This document shows, in pieces, positions 1 through 8,206 of a stretch of 19,988 nt of DNA. A model generated the notes under the pieces. It had not been told where the DNA came from and made no database searches. It saw only the letters and a program-made list of their open reading frames with translations. The DNA is from Alcaligenaceae bacterium (lineage in GTDB: Bacteria > Pseudomonadota > Gammaproteobacteria > Burkholderiales > Burkholderiaceae_B): assembly GCA_947380655.1 (NCBI GenBank), contig CANCRX010000054.1:1-19988 (forward strand), read 5' to 3'. The stretch's first letter is position 1. Each line of letters opens with the position of its first letter. The translations under genes and the position numbers were made by a program.

Positions 1-1
1 A

Positions 2-517
2 ACCATTATGTTGATCGTTGCCGTCAATATAACGGCTGCTGTGGGGGCCCTGTCTTTTGGTTATGCGCAGGATCGTCTGGGTCATCGTTATGCGCTGGCA
101 ATCGCGTTAACGGGCTGGCTGATCACCAGTGTGACCGCCTACGCTGCGGTCGACGTGGTTGTTTTCTGGTTTGTGGCCTGTCTGGCGGGGCTCTTCATGG
201 GTGTGACGCAAAGCGCCGGACGGGCAATGGTCGGCTCCTTTGCACCGGCGGATAGACTTTCACGTTTTTTCGGAATGTGGAGTGTTGCGACGCAACTGGC
301 AGCCGCGATCGGACCATTAACTTACGGGGTTGTGACGTGGGCGACCGGAGGGGATCAGCGTTTAGCGATGCTCTCAACCAGTGTGTTTTTCGTGCTTGCT
401 CTGCTGATCCTCAAAAATATCTCCTGGACGCACGGTCAAAGTCAGCGGGACGCATCGCTTGCCCGTTCGCGTTGTACGCACCCGCTCAATACGCACCCAC
501 TCAACAGCGTAAGTTAA
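2..517 (+). CDS. MFS transporter of UMF1/Atg22-like family, C-terminal part (5' truncated by window edge)
   Basis: The reading frame is open from base 2, so this is the C-terminal part of a gene that begins outside the window; the ATG at 8 is very unlikely to be the true start. The visible 170 or so residues contain about five hydrophobic segments. Between them is a short loop GYAQDRLGHR, the MFS-type G-x-x-x-D-R-x-G motif. The order of motifs (VNITAAVGAL, GLFMGVTQSAGRA, FFGMWSVATQ, GPLTYGVVTW) matches my memory of bacterial UMF1-family proteins related to vacuolar Atg22 effluxers. It is an inner-membrane transporter of unknown substrate. The tail is hydrophilic and ends with a small duplication (THPLN twice). 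Family assignment is fairly secure; function is not known. Confidence 0.8.
   Translation, partial: TIMLIVAVNITAAVGALSFGYAQDRLGHRYALAIALTGWLITSVTAYAAVDVVVFWFVACLAGLFMGVTQSAGRAMVGSFAPADRLSRFFGMWSVATQLAAAIGPLTYGVVTWATGGDQRLAMLSTSVFFVLALLILKNISWTHGQSQRDASLARSRCTHPLNTHPLNSVS
476..505 (+). repeat. Short tandem duplication in the MFS transporter tail
   Basis: Two adjacent 15-base units, acgcacccgctcaat and acgcacccactcaac, agree at 13 of 15 positions and encode THPLN twice in the last residues of the transporter. It is probably a replication-slippage product in a dispensable tail. Confidence 0.7.
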
Positions 518-655
518 CGAAATGAACGAAAACAATATTTAGCGTATGTATGTAAGCAAGAAGTAAGAGCACCCGATTAAGGTTATGGATGAAACCGGTA
601 AAAATCATGCATAACAATATTCCGAATTTTCCGGTCAATGAGGAGACCCCAGTTC

Positions 656-2635
656 ATGTCCAATGAAATCGAATCCGTCCTGCACGAGACGCGTGTTTTT
701 CCGCCTCCACAGGATTTTGTCAAACAAGCAAACGTATCAGGCCAGGCTGCATATCAGGCACTGCTCGACGAATCTGATCGCGACCCGGATGGTTTCTGGG
801 GGCGCCATGCCCGCGAGCATCTGACCTGGAGAAAGCCCTTCACACAGGTACTGGACGAGTCTAAGGCACCTTTCTATAAGTGGTTTGGTGATGGCGAACT
901 GAATGTCAGCGAAAATTGTCTCGACGTAAATTTAAAGAACGGCAACGCCAATAAAGTTGCGATTATTTTTGAAGCCGATGGCGGTGAAGTTAAAAAAGTC
1001 ACCTATCAGCAGCTCTACGAATTGGTATGTAAATTTGCGAATGGTTTGAAATCGCTGGGCTACAAATCCGGTGATCGTTCGGTTATTTATTTGCCCATGT
1101 CGATCGAAGCCGTTGTCGCGATGCAGGCCTGTGCGCGTCTGGGTATTACCCACTCAGTCGTCTTTGGCGGCTTTTCGGCTAAAAGCCTGCACGAGCGCAT
1201 TACGGATGTTGGCGCGAGCCTGGTGATTACAGCCGATGAGCAGATGCGTGGTGGCAAGGCTATCACGCTCAAGCCCGCTGTGGATGAGGCGTTTGCGATG
1301 GGGGGCTGCGAGGCCGTTCGTCATTGCGTCGTGTACAAACGCACCGGCGGCAAGGTTGCCTGGGATGCCAAACGCGATATCTGGATGCATGAGCTGGCAG
1401 ATAATCAATCCGCCGAATGTGCACCGGTTGCCGTGAATGCAGAGCATCCGCTGTTTATTCTTTATACGTCGGGTTCGACCGGAAAGCCCAAGGGTGTACA
1501 GCACTCCTCAGGTGGCTATCTGCTGTGGGCCAAGCTCACCATGCAGTGGGTATTTGATGCGAAGCCAAACGATGTGTTCTGGTGTACCGCTGACGTGGGT
1601 TGGGTGACAGGTCATACCTATATTACCTACGGTCCGCTGGCTGCAGGCCTAACACAAATCGTGTTCGAGGGTGTGCCGACCTATCCTGACGCAGGTCGTT
1701 TCTGGAAAATGATCCAGGACCACAAAGCTACAATTTTCTATACCGCCCCAACTGCGATTCGGTCCTTGATTAAAGCTTCTGAGGCGAATGCTGCACATCA
1801 TCCAAAATCTTTCGATCTGAGCAGTTTGCGACTACTGGGTTCCGTGGGTGAGCCGATCAATCCTGAGGCCTGGATGTGGTATCACAACAATGTCGGTGGC
1901 GGTCGTTGCCCAATCGTGGATACCTGGTGGCAGACCGAAACCGGTGGCCACATGATTACGCCGATGCCTGGTGCAACACCTCTTAAACCCGGTTCGTGCA
2001 CGACGCGTCTGCCAGGCATTACCGCAGCGATCGTCGATGAGACAGGCGGTGATGTGGAGGCGGGTCACGGTGGTTTTCTCGTCATCAAGCGCCCCTGGCC
2101 TTCGATGATCCGTAACATCTGGGGCGATCCTGATCGCTATATTTCGAGCTATTTCCCTTCTGAACTCGGTGGCTATTACCTTGCAGGTGATGGCGCACAG
2201 TGCGACAAGGATGGATGCTTCTGGATTATGGGCCGTATCGATGATGTGCTCAACGTTTCAGGTCACAGACTGGGAACCATGGAGGTTGAGTCCGCCCTAG
2301 TTTCACATGAGTTGGTTGCAGAAGCCGCAGTAGTAGGTCGTCCTGATGCGACGACTGGCGAAGCGGTCGTTGCGTTTGTTGTGCTTAAGCGCTCGCGTCC
2401 TGAAGGCGATGAGGCGATTGCAATCGGCAAACAGCTGCGTGACTGGGTAGCCAAGGAAATTGGTCCGATAGCCAAGCCAAAAGAAATTCGCTTTGGCGAC
2501 AATCTGCCCAAGACGCGTTCAGGCAAGATCATGCGTCGCTTATTGCGCGTGGTCGCCAAAGGCGAAAAGGTCACGCAGGACGTATCGACACTTGAAAACC
2601 CAGCCATTCTGGATCAGCTTTCATCGCCGGTGTGA
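656..2635 (+). CDS. acs: Acetyl-CoA synthetase (AMP-forming acetate-CoA ligase)
   Basis: This enzyme activates acetate with ATP and CoA to acetyl-CoA through an acetyl-AMP intermediate in the cytoplasm. The 659-residue product has the usual Acs length. The adenylate-forming signature YTSGSTGKPKG is at residues 270-280. WWQTETGG at 424-431 includes the tryptophan that restricts the acyl pocket to acetate in known Acs enzymes, which argues against a propionyl-specific enzyme. The C-terminal PKTRSGKIMRR carries the catalytic lysine at about residue 624, which is the site of regulatory acetylation in characterised homologues. I chose the ATG at 656 over the in-frame ATG at 638 because AGGAGA (641-646) sits 9 bases upstream and Acs homologues start near here. 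The gene stands alone between the MFS gene and its own terminator. Confidence 0.95.
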   Translation: MSNEIESVLHETRVFPPPQDFVKQANVSGQAAYQALLDESDRDPDGFWGRHAREHLTWRKPFTQVLDESKAPFYKWFGDGELNVSENCLDVNLKNGNANKVAIIFEADGGEVKKVTYQQLYELVCKFANGLKSLGYKSGDRSVIYLPMSIEAVVAMQACARLGITHSVVFGGFSAKSLHERITDVGASLVITADEQMRGGKAITLKPAVDEAFAMGGCEAVRHCVVYKRTGGKVAWDAKRDIWMHELADNQSAECAPVAVNAEHPLFILYTSGSTGKPKGVQHSSGGYLLWAKLTMQWVFDAKPNDVFWCTADVGWVTGHTYITYGPLAAGLTQIVFEGVPTYPDAGRFWKMIQDHKATIFYTAPTAIRSLIKASEANAAHHPKSFDLSSLRLLGSVGEPINPEAWMWYHNNVGGGRCPIVDTWWQTETGGHMITPMPGATPLKPGSCTTRLPGITAAIVDETGGDVEAGHGGFLVIKRPWPSMIRNIWGDPDRYISSYFPSELGGYYLAGDGAQCDKDGCFWIMGRIDDVLNVSGHRLGTMEVESALVSHELVAEAAVVGRPDATTGEAVVAFVVLKRSRPEGDEAIAIGKQLRDWVAKEIGPIAKPKEIRFGDNLPKTRSGKIMRRLLRVVAKGEKVTQDVSTLENPAILDQLSSPV

Positions 2636-2673
2636 TCAGACAGTATTAATGCTTTACCGATGAGTGAGTATTT

Positions 2674-2703
2674 CGGGGATCTGACTTCAGATCCCCGTTT
2701 TTT
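2674..2703 (+). terminator. Rho-independent terminator of acs
   Basis: Perfect 10-bp arms CGGGGATCTG (2674-2683) and CAGATCCCCG (2688-2697) enclose an ACTT loop and are followed by six T residues. It lies 38 bases past the acs stop. On the minus strand the hairpin is not followed by a T run, so it mainly ends plus-strand transcription. Confidence 0.93.
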
Positions 2704-2725
2704 ATTCATCAGTTCATTTGTGTAA

Positions 2726-4165
2726 TCAGGTCTTTGTAATACGCATCACAACCTGTTTAGTGACAAAACTAAAACTCAGTATTTCATATTGCCAGCCATA
2801 AGTTTGAGCCGCTTCGATAAAGGCTTTGTGCTCATCGTCGCGCCACGAAACATTACCAATATATTCATCGAACACCATAACCGTGCCAGGCACGACTTGT
2901 TTGGCTAAGCCGTCCAGAACTGTTTTGGTGGAGCTATACAGATCACAATCAATATTCATGAAACGGATCGGACCGTTTTCCTTTTGAATAAATGTTGGGA
3001 TGGAGTCCTCAAACCAGCCCGCGTGTAAGGTGACATTGGCGGGGACTTCGGGAATGATCCCTTCTGTTGAGTAGCTACCCGAAGTTTCGTGATTCCAATC
3101 TTCAGGAATGCCTTCGAAACTGTCAAAGCCATGCACGGGACCTGTGGTGAGTGCAGCAATCTGACGAATGGATTTGCCGTTGAACACACCAAACTCCAGC
3201 ACCAAGCCTTCAGGATTCGTATGATCCATTGCAAATTTGAATGTTTTGGCGGCAATCCCAAGCATCATTGGCAGGGACTGGGTCGCTGAATAATTTTTGG
3301 CAGATTTTAAATAATTCCAGGCATCAAGATCTGCTTTGAATAAGGTATCTCCCACTGATTCAGAAAAGAGTGCCTCTGCTTTCTCGGTATGGCCGGCGTA
3401 ATCATGCAGCATGCCTAAAAAGAATCGATAGCTATGATGCTGCGGCTGGATTTTGAAGGCTTTTTCTAAACACTGTATGGCGTCGCTCAGGTCCTCCGTA
3501 TTGAGTAATAGAGCGTGCAGGTTGTAGAACGCTTGCGCGAAATTTGGATCAAGCTTTTGCGCCTTTCGATAACAGGAGATTGCCTCACCAGCCAGGCCAG
3601 CCTCGCTTAATGAGACACCGAGATTGTTATAGGCGGCTGCGTACTCTGGGTATAGGCGCACTGCATGGCGAAAATATTCGATCGCGCGCTCTGGCTGAAA
3701 GTGGTCCTGATGGCAGACGCCCAGGTTGTAATGGATCTGTGCTGCCTGGGGGGCGAGCGTGAGTGCCCGCTCGTAACAAGCGATCGCGGCGGCCTTGTCG
3801 CCTGCATGTTTCAGTAAATTGCCTAGATTGCAATGTGCTTCGACATAATTCGGGTTGAGCGACAGGGCTTGGCGATAGCTTGCTATCGCAAGCTCAGTCG
3901 ATCCTGTCTGGTTCAGGGAGACAGCTTTTTGAAAGGCGATCACCGGCTCGTTCGGGCTGAGTTTGCCGGCCCGCTCAAACAACACAATGGCGTGCGTATG
4001 GTCAGCCTGATCTTGTGCAATCAAGCCCTGCAAGTAAAGTGCATGGGCGAAATTTGGTGAGGTCTCTGGGATGGCGGCGTAGACCGCGGCGGCTTCGTCC
4101 AGGCGGGCAGCCTGATGATGTGCCATGCCGGCCTGAATGGTGGGGGTGGTGTTTTTTTCTGCCAT
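2726..4165 (-). CDS. TPR-repeat protein with C-terminal TylF-type methyltransferase domain
   Basis: The 479-residue protein has two parts. Residues 39-276 form seven contiguous 34-residue tetratricopeptide units (39-72, 73-106, 107-140, 141-174, 175-208, 209-242, 243-276), with a degenerate unit before them. Most units end in a proline-containing turn (LSPN, LNPN, LAPQ, LYPE, LDPN, IQPQ). Residues 320-479 resemble the TylF/macrocin O-methyltransferase family: a SAM-binding loop around E324 (EFGVFNGKS), then FDSFEGIPEDW, then the acidic metal-binding segment IDCDLYSST with D406 and D408. The TPR part probably binds a protein or glycan partner, and the enzyme part may O-methylate a sugar or peptide substrate. 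No clear Shine-Dalgarno site precedes the ATG at 4165. It is a single gene, divergent from the CopD-like gene, and its substrate cannot be told from context. Confidence 0.85.
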   Translation of the reverse strand: MAEKNTTPTIQAGMAHHQAARLDEAAAVYAAIPETSPNFAHALYLQGLIAQDQADHTHAIVLFERAGKLSPNEPVIAFQKAVSLNQTGSTELAIASYRQALSLNPNYVEAHCNLGNLLKHAGDKAAAIACYERALTLAPQAAQIHYNLGVCHQDHFQPERAIEYFRHAVRLYPEYAAAYNNLGVSLSEAGLAGEAISCYRKAQKLDPNFAQAFYNLHALLLNTEDLSDAIQCLEKAFKIQPQHHSYRFFLGMLHDYAGHTEKAEALFSESVGDTLFKADLDAWNYLKSAKNYSATQSLPMMLGIAAKTFKFAMDHTNPEGLVLEFGVFNGKSIRQIAALTTGPVHGFDSFEGIPEDWNHETSGSYSTEGIIPEVPANVTLHAGWFEDSIPTFIQKENGPIRFMNIDCDLYSSTKTVLDGLAKQVVPGTVMVFDEYIGNVSWRDDEHKAFIEAAQTYGWQYEILSFSFVTKQVVMRITKT

Positions 4166-4228
4166 GGCTGAATTCTAGCGTGCGGTGGTACTCTTGTAAG
4201 CACGGATGACTCAATTAAAGAGATGACA

Positions 4229-4687
4229 ATGTTAATGGCAACGCTTTATTCGCTGCACATATTTGCAGTAATGGTCTGGATTGGTGGGATGTTCTTTGCT
4301 CATACGGCTTTGCGCCCGACTGCGGCGACCGTTTTGCAGCCTCCAGAGCGGTTGCAATTATTAGCTGGCGTATTTACCCGGTTTTTTATTTGGGTCAAAG
4401 TCTCGATCGTATTGCTGTTTGTATCGGGGCTGTGGCTGATCCATATTCATGGCAGCTTTGCGAAAGCTGGCTGGCATGTGCATTTGATGTTTTTGATTGC
4501 AGTCATTATGACAATCATTTTCGGTGTGATTTATGCGGTGCCCTTTAAGGCGCTCAAAGCCGCTGTGGCCGCTAAGCAGTGGCCTGCTGGCGGTGCCGCG
4601 ATGGCAAAGCTGCGCAGGCTGGTTGGGATCAACCTGATCCTGGGTCTTTTCGTCATGGTGATCGGGGTGAGTGGACGATTTTTATAA
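4229..4687 (+). CDS. CopD-like small integral membrane protein
   Basis: A 152-residue protein with four predicted membrane helices: roughly residues 3-23, 48-68, 80-103 and 129-149. The first helix carries HIFAVMVWIGGMFF. This pattern resembles small CopD-domain or related hypothetical membrane proteins seen in proteobacteria, with histidines near the membrane faces (SLHIF, HIHGSF, HVH) that could bind metal or heme. I chose the ATG at 4229 because AAAGAG at 4217-4222 is then 6 bases away; the ATG at 4223 abuts that site, and 4235 is also possible. It ends 9 bases before the stop of the convergent dehydratase gene. The family call is moderate and the function is unknown. Confidence 0.75.
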   Translation: MLMATLYSLHIFAVMVWIGGMFFAHTALRPTAATVLQPPERLQLLAGVFTRFFIWVKVSIVLLFVSGLWLIHIHGSFAKAGWHVHLMFLIAVIMTIIFGVIYAVPFKALKAAVAAKQWPAGGAAMAKLRRLVGINLILGLFVMVIGVSGRFL

Positions 4688-4696
4688 GACGTACTT

Positions 4697-6232
4697 TTAC
4701 ATCACCGCGCCAATCTGCCAAGGCACAAATTCGTTCTGACCATAGCCGTGAACTTCACTCTTGGTGCGCTCACCCGAGGCGACTTGGATGATCCGCTCGA
4801 AGATCTCTGCGCCTTTTTGCTGGATCGACATTCCGTCATCGACAATCTCTCCGCAGTTGATATCGATGTCCTCGCTTTGGCGTTGCCACAAGGCATTATT
4901 GGTCGAAAGCTTGATTGAGGGGGAGGGCGCACAACCATAAGCTGAGCCGCGTCCGGTGGTAAAGCAGATCAGGTTAGCACCGCCTGCGACTTGGCCGGTT
5001 GCAGAGACCGGGTCGTAGCCAGGTGTGTCCATATAGACAAAACCTTTAGCTGTGACAGGTTCTGAATACTCGTAGACCGCCTCCAGGCGCATCGTTCCAC
5101 CTTTGGCGACTGCACCCAAAGATTTTTCAAGAATGGTTGTCAAGCCGCCGGCTTTATTGCCAGCCGAGGGGTTGTTGTTCATCTCGCCCTGATTGCGGGC
5201 ACAGTAATCTTCCCACCAGTGAATGCGTTGGATGAGTTTCTCAGCGACAGCAGTACTTGCAGCGCGACGCGTCAGCAAATGTTCGGCACCGTAAATTTCC
5301 GGGGTTTCGGACAGGATTGCGGTACCGCCGTTTTGTACCAGCATATCTACAGCAACACCTAGTGCAGGGTTGGCAGAGATGCCTGAATACCCATCTGAAC
5401 CCCCGCACTGCAGGCCCAGTGTTAGGTGACTGACTGGCACGTCGGTGCGTGTAATCTGGTTTGCATGCGGCAGCATGGCATTAATCAGTGCAATCCCTTT
5501 TTGAACGGTTTTTTTCGTGCCGCCTGTTTCCTGGATATTGAAGGTCTGAAACAGGGGGTTTTCAGAAAGTTTTTCAGCTGTGAGCAAATCCGTAATCTGG
5601 TTTGTTTCACAGCCGAGTCCGACCATCAGGACACCACAAAAATTCACATGGCGTGTATAGCCTGAGAGCGTGCGGCGCAAGACATCCATGCCTTCTCCGG
5701 TCGAGCCCATCCCACAGCCACTGCCCATGGTCAGTGCGACCACGCCGTCGACGTTGGGGAAGGCGGCGAGCGCTTCAGGATGGGTCTCACGATCAAAATG
5801 GCTGGCGATGGCTCGCGCAGCCGTTGCCGAGCAATTCACGCTAGTCAGGATGCCGAGATAGTTGCGTGTCGCGACACGTCCGTCAGCACGGATAATGCCT
5901 TTAAAAGTACGCGGAGTTTTTGCGTACTCGGTTGGTCTTGCATCTACACCAATCGCATAGTCGCGTGTAAAGGCGCCTGCTTCAGCACCCATCCCCAGGT
6001 TATGGACGTGGACGTGAGCGCCTTGCTCGATATCCGTTGTTGCAAAGCCGATGATCTGGTTATAGCGGCGAACTGGTTCCCCTTTGGAAATTTTCCGGGT
6101 AGCGACTTTATGGCCGGGTGGGATCAAGCCACGCGTGGTCAGGTTTTCTGTGGCGATTTTGGTGCCTGAAATAAGTTGCTGACGCGCGATGACCACATCA
6201 TCCTGGGGATGCAGACGAATAATCGGTTCCAT
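4697..6232 (-). CDS. UxaA-family sugar-acid dehydratase (altronate/galactarate dehydratase-like)
   Basis: The 511-residue product spans the full UxaA/GarD architecture. An N-terminal SAF-like domain (about residues 1-95, IIRLHPQDDVVIA to DIEQGAHVHVHN) is joined to the large catalytic domain. Family motifs include RNYLGI, SGCGMG, GLGCETNQ, QCGGSDGYSGISANPALG, NPSAGNKAGG and TTGRGSAYG. Relatives dehydrate altronate or galactarate to 2-keto-3-deoxy acids with a metal cofactor. It is the last gene of the ABC-transporter operon, 67 bases after the second permease, with AGGA 7 bases before the ATG. This context makes an imported sugar acid, or an intermediate derived from it, the likely substrate. 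It cannot be named altronate dehydratase from sequence alone, because UxaA relatives act on several aldonates and aldarates. Confidence 0.88.
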   Translation of the reverse strand: MEPIIRLHPQDDVVIARQQLISGTKIATENLTTRGLIPPGHKVATRKISKGEPVRRYNQIIGFATTDIEQGAHVHVHNLGMGAEAGAFTRDYAIGVDARPTEYAKTPRTFKGIIRADGRVATRNYLGILTSVNCSATAARAIASHFDRETHPEALAAFPNVDGVVALTMGSGCGMGSTGEGMDVLRRTLSGYTRHVNFCGVLMVGLGCETNQITDLLTAEKLSENPLFQTFNIQETGGTKKTVQKGIALINAMLPHANQITRTDVPVSHLTLGLQCGGSDGYSGISANPALGVAVDMLVQNGGTAILSETPEIYGAEHLLTRRAASTAVAEKLIQRIHWWEDYCARNQGEMNNNPSAGNKAGGLTTILEKSLGAVAKGGTMRLEAVYEYSEPVTAKGFVYMDTPGYDPVSATGQVAGGANLICFTTGRGSAYGCAPSPSIKLSTNNALWQRQSEDIDINCGEIVDDGMSIQQKGAEIFERIIQVASGERTKSEVHGYGQNEFVPWQIGAVM

Positions 6233-6299
6233 TGTGATTCCTGTAATTGATGCTGTAGTAATTCTGTGTGGGGCTACATGTTCTCTGTGTAGGCTGCGC

Positions 6300-7166
6300 T
6301 TATTCTTTAACAGATCCGGTCATGCCCGATACATAGTATTCAACGAAAAATGAATAGACAAAGGCAACCGGTAACGATCCAAGCAGTGCACCGGCCATTA
6401 GCGCACCCCAGTGGTAAACGTCCCCCTCGACAAGCTCGGTAATGACGCCGACCGGCACTGTTTTGATCTCGGAAGAAGAGACAAAAGTCAGTGCGTAGAT
6501 GAATTCATTCCATGAAAGCGTAAACGCAAAAATACCTGCTGAGATGAGGCCTGGCACGGCGAGCGGCAAAATGATACGGGTGAGAATCTGCCAGCGACTC
6601 GCTCCGTCAATCATCGCGCACTCTTCGAGTTCGAAAGGAATGGTTCTGAAATATCCCATGAGCAGCCATGTGCAGAAGGGCACGAGAAACGTCGGGTAGG
6701 TCAGGATCAAGGCCATGCGCGTATCGAATAAACCATACTGATACACGATACTGGCGAGAGGAATAAAGATAATCGAGGGAGGGACCAGATAGGCAAAGAA
6801 AATCACCATGCCTGCGATCTTTGCACCTTTAAAGCGTAAACGTTCGATCGCGTACGCAGCCAGTACTGAGGTAAAAAGAGAAATAAAGGTTGAGCACACG
6901 GAAACGATCACCGTGTTGAGCAGCCACGCCGGATAAGAGGTATGAAATAACAGTTTTTTAAAGTGCGCAAGCGTCGGATTAATCAACCAGAAAGGGTTGC
7001 CTGCTTTCGAGAGTAGTTCCTCGTTTGGCTTGAATGCAGTCATTCCCATCCAGTAAAACGGGAATAATAAAATGACGAGCATCAGGATCAGTGGAATATA
7101 AATAGTGACCCAGCGCCTGGGCAGCGAGGTCAAAAATTCCATGCCGTTATTGTTTTGTTTGGACAT
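6300..7166 (-). CDS. Carbohydrate ABC transporter permease, second subunit (MalG/UgpE-like)
   Basis: A 288-residue inner-membrane protein with about six transmembrane helices. The cytoplasmic EAA loop reads EECAMIDGASRWQILTRIILP, the docking site for the ATPase in carbohydrate-uptake (CUT1) transporters. The N-terminus (YIPLILMLVILLFPFYWMGMTAFKP) and the C-terminal end ending in GSVKE are typical of MalG-type permeases. It follows the first permease by 18 bases and presumably forms a heterodimer with it. AGGA lies about 10 bases upstream of the ATG. The substrate is inferred only from the operon (sugar or sugar acid). Confidence 0.92.
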   Translation of the reverse strand: MSKQNNNGMEFLTSLPRRWVTIYIPLILMLVILLFPFYWMGMTAFKPNEELLSKAGNPFWLINPTLAHFKKLLFHTSYPAWLLNTVIVSVCSTFISLFTSVLAAYAIERLRFKGAKIAGMVIFFAYLVPPSIIFIPLASIVYQYGLFDTRMALILTYPTFLVPFCTWLLMGYFRTIPFELEECAMIDGASRWQILTRIILPLAVPGLISAGIFAFTLSWNEFIYALTFVSSSEIKTVPVGVITELVEGDVYHWGALMAGALLGSLPVAFVYSFFVEYYVSGMTGSVKE

Positions 7167-7184
7167 TGCGTTGTGTTCCTGAAA

Positions 7185-8099
7185 TTATTTGTCTGCGCCT
7201 TGCTGCCAGGCTCGACGTTGCAAGCCAAAATAACTGAACATGATTGCAGCGAGCAGCAAGGGCACCATCATGGTCGCGATAGCGGCCCCTTCACCCATGG
7301 ATCCACCAGGAATCGCACGTTGAAATGCCAGCGTTGCCATCAGGTGTGTTGCATTGAGCGGGCCGCCACGTGTCAGCACATAAATCAACTGAAAATCAGT
7401 AAAGGTAAACAGTACAGAAAAGGTCATCACGACCGCGATAATCGGGGTGAGCAGTGGCATGGTGATGTAGCGAAATTGCTGCCAGGGTGAAGCGCCATCA
7501 ATTGACGCCGCTTCGTAATAGGAAGGCGAAATGGTCTGTAATCCCGCCAGCAGTGAAATGGCGACAAAAGGAATGCCGCGCCAGACGTTGGCGATGATGA
7601 CGGACATGCGGGCGAGCCAGGGCTCGCCTAGAAAATCTATATAGGTATCAATCAGTCCGAATTTAACGAGTGTCCAGCTGAGTACGGAAAATTGAGAGTC
7701 ATAGAGCCACCAGAAGGCGATCGCTGAAAGTGCCGTAGGAACAATCCAGGGCAGCAGGACAACGGCTCTAAAAAATGACTGGAAGGGCAGGTTCTTATTG
7801 AGCAAAAGCGCCAGCCACAAGCCCAGCAAGAATTTAAAAATACTAGCAACGATGGTATAAAAAAGAGTGTTGAATACGGAAAGTAAAAATACGCTATCAG
7901 TTAAGAGATAGCTAAAGTTTTCCAGTCCGATCCACTCTCCTGGCCGGCCAATTTTTGCATCGGTAAAACCCAGCCATGTTCCCAGGCCGAGCGGGTAAGC
8001 GAGCAATCCGATCAGCAGCAACGCAGCGGGGACCATAAAGGCGTAGCCCAGCGCGTGACGGTTGGACTGAAATCTTTCCAGTAAAGAGAGGTTGCTCAT
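7185..8099 (-). CDS. Carbohydrate ABC transporter permease, first subunit (MalF/UgpA-like)
   Basis: A 304-residue membrane protein with about six helices. The first helix begins soon after a short cytoplasmic N-terminus (GYAFMVPAALLLIGLLAYPL). The EAA loop is YEAASIDGASPWQQFRYITMP, which contacts the ATPase. Late segments (LIYVLTRGGPLNATHLMATLAFQRAI) are hallmarks of UgpA/MalF-type CUT1 permeases. It lies between the binding-protein gene (107-base gap containing a stem-loop) and the second permease (18-base gap). Its partners are the permease at 6300-7166 and the ATPase at 9608-10675. Confidence 0.92.
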   Translation of the reverse strand: MSNLSLLERFQSNRHALGYAFMVPAALLLIGLLAYPLGLGTWLGFTDAKIGRPGEWIGLENFSYLLTDSVFLLSVFNTLFYTIVASIFKFLLGLWLALLLNKNLPFQSFFRAVVLLPWIVPTALSAIAFWWLYDSQFSVLSWTLVKFGLIDTYIDFLGEPWLARMSVIIANVWRGIPFVAISLLAGLQTISPSYYEAASIDGASPWQQFRYITMPLLTPIIAVVMTFSVLFTFTDFQLIYVLTRGGPLNATHLMATLAFQRAIPGGSMGEGAAIATMMVPLLLAAIMFSYFGLQRRAWQQGADK

Positions 8100-8150
8100 T
8101 TGTATGTGCTTTGCTTATCGTGTTTTGAAAAAACTACCCGCTCACCCTAG

Positions 8151-8191
8151 CGTTCGCGTTTCATCGTGTATTTACACGCGTCACGCGAACG
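8151..8191 (-). other. Nested stem-loop between binding-protein and permease genes
   Basis: The outer arms are CGTTCGCGT (8151-8159) and ACGCGAACG (8183-8191), 9 bp and perfect. They enclose an inner stem, CGTGTA-TT-TACACG (8165-8178). No T run follows on the minus strand, so it is unlikely to be a full terminator. A structure right after a solute-binding-protein gene commonly protects the upstream mRNA end or reduces read-through, giving more binding protein than permease. That role is an inference. Confidence 0.7.
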
Positions 8192-8206
8192 TTTCACTCG
8201 CCTTGA

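Noticed and set aside
518..655. Promoter of acs in the gap after the MFS gene
   Set aside because: I see only a repeated aacaatatt (531-539 and 613-621) and no convincing -35/-10 pair, so no promoter is called.
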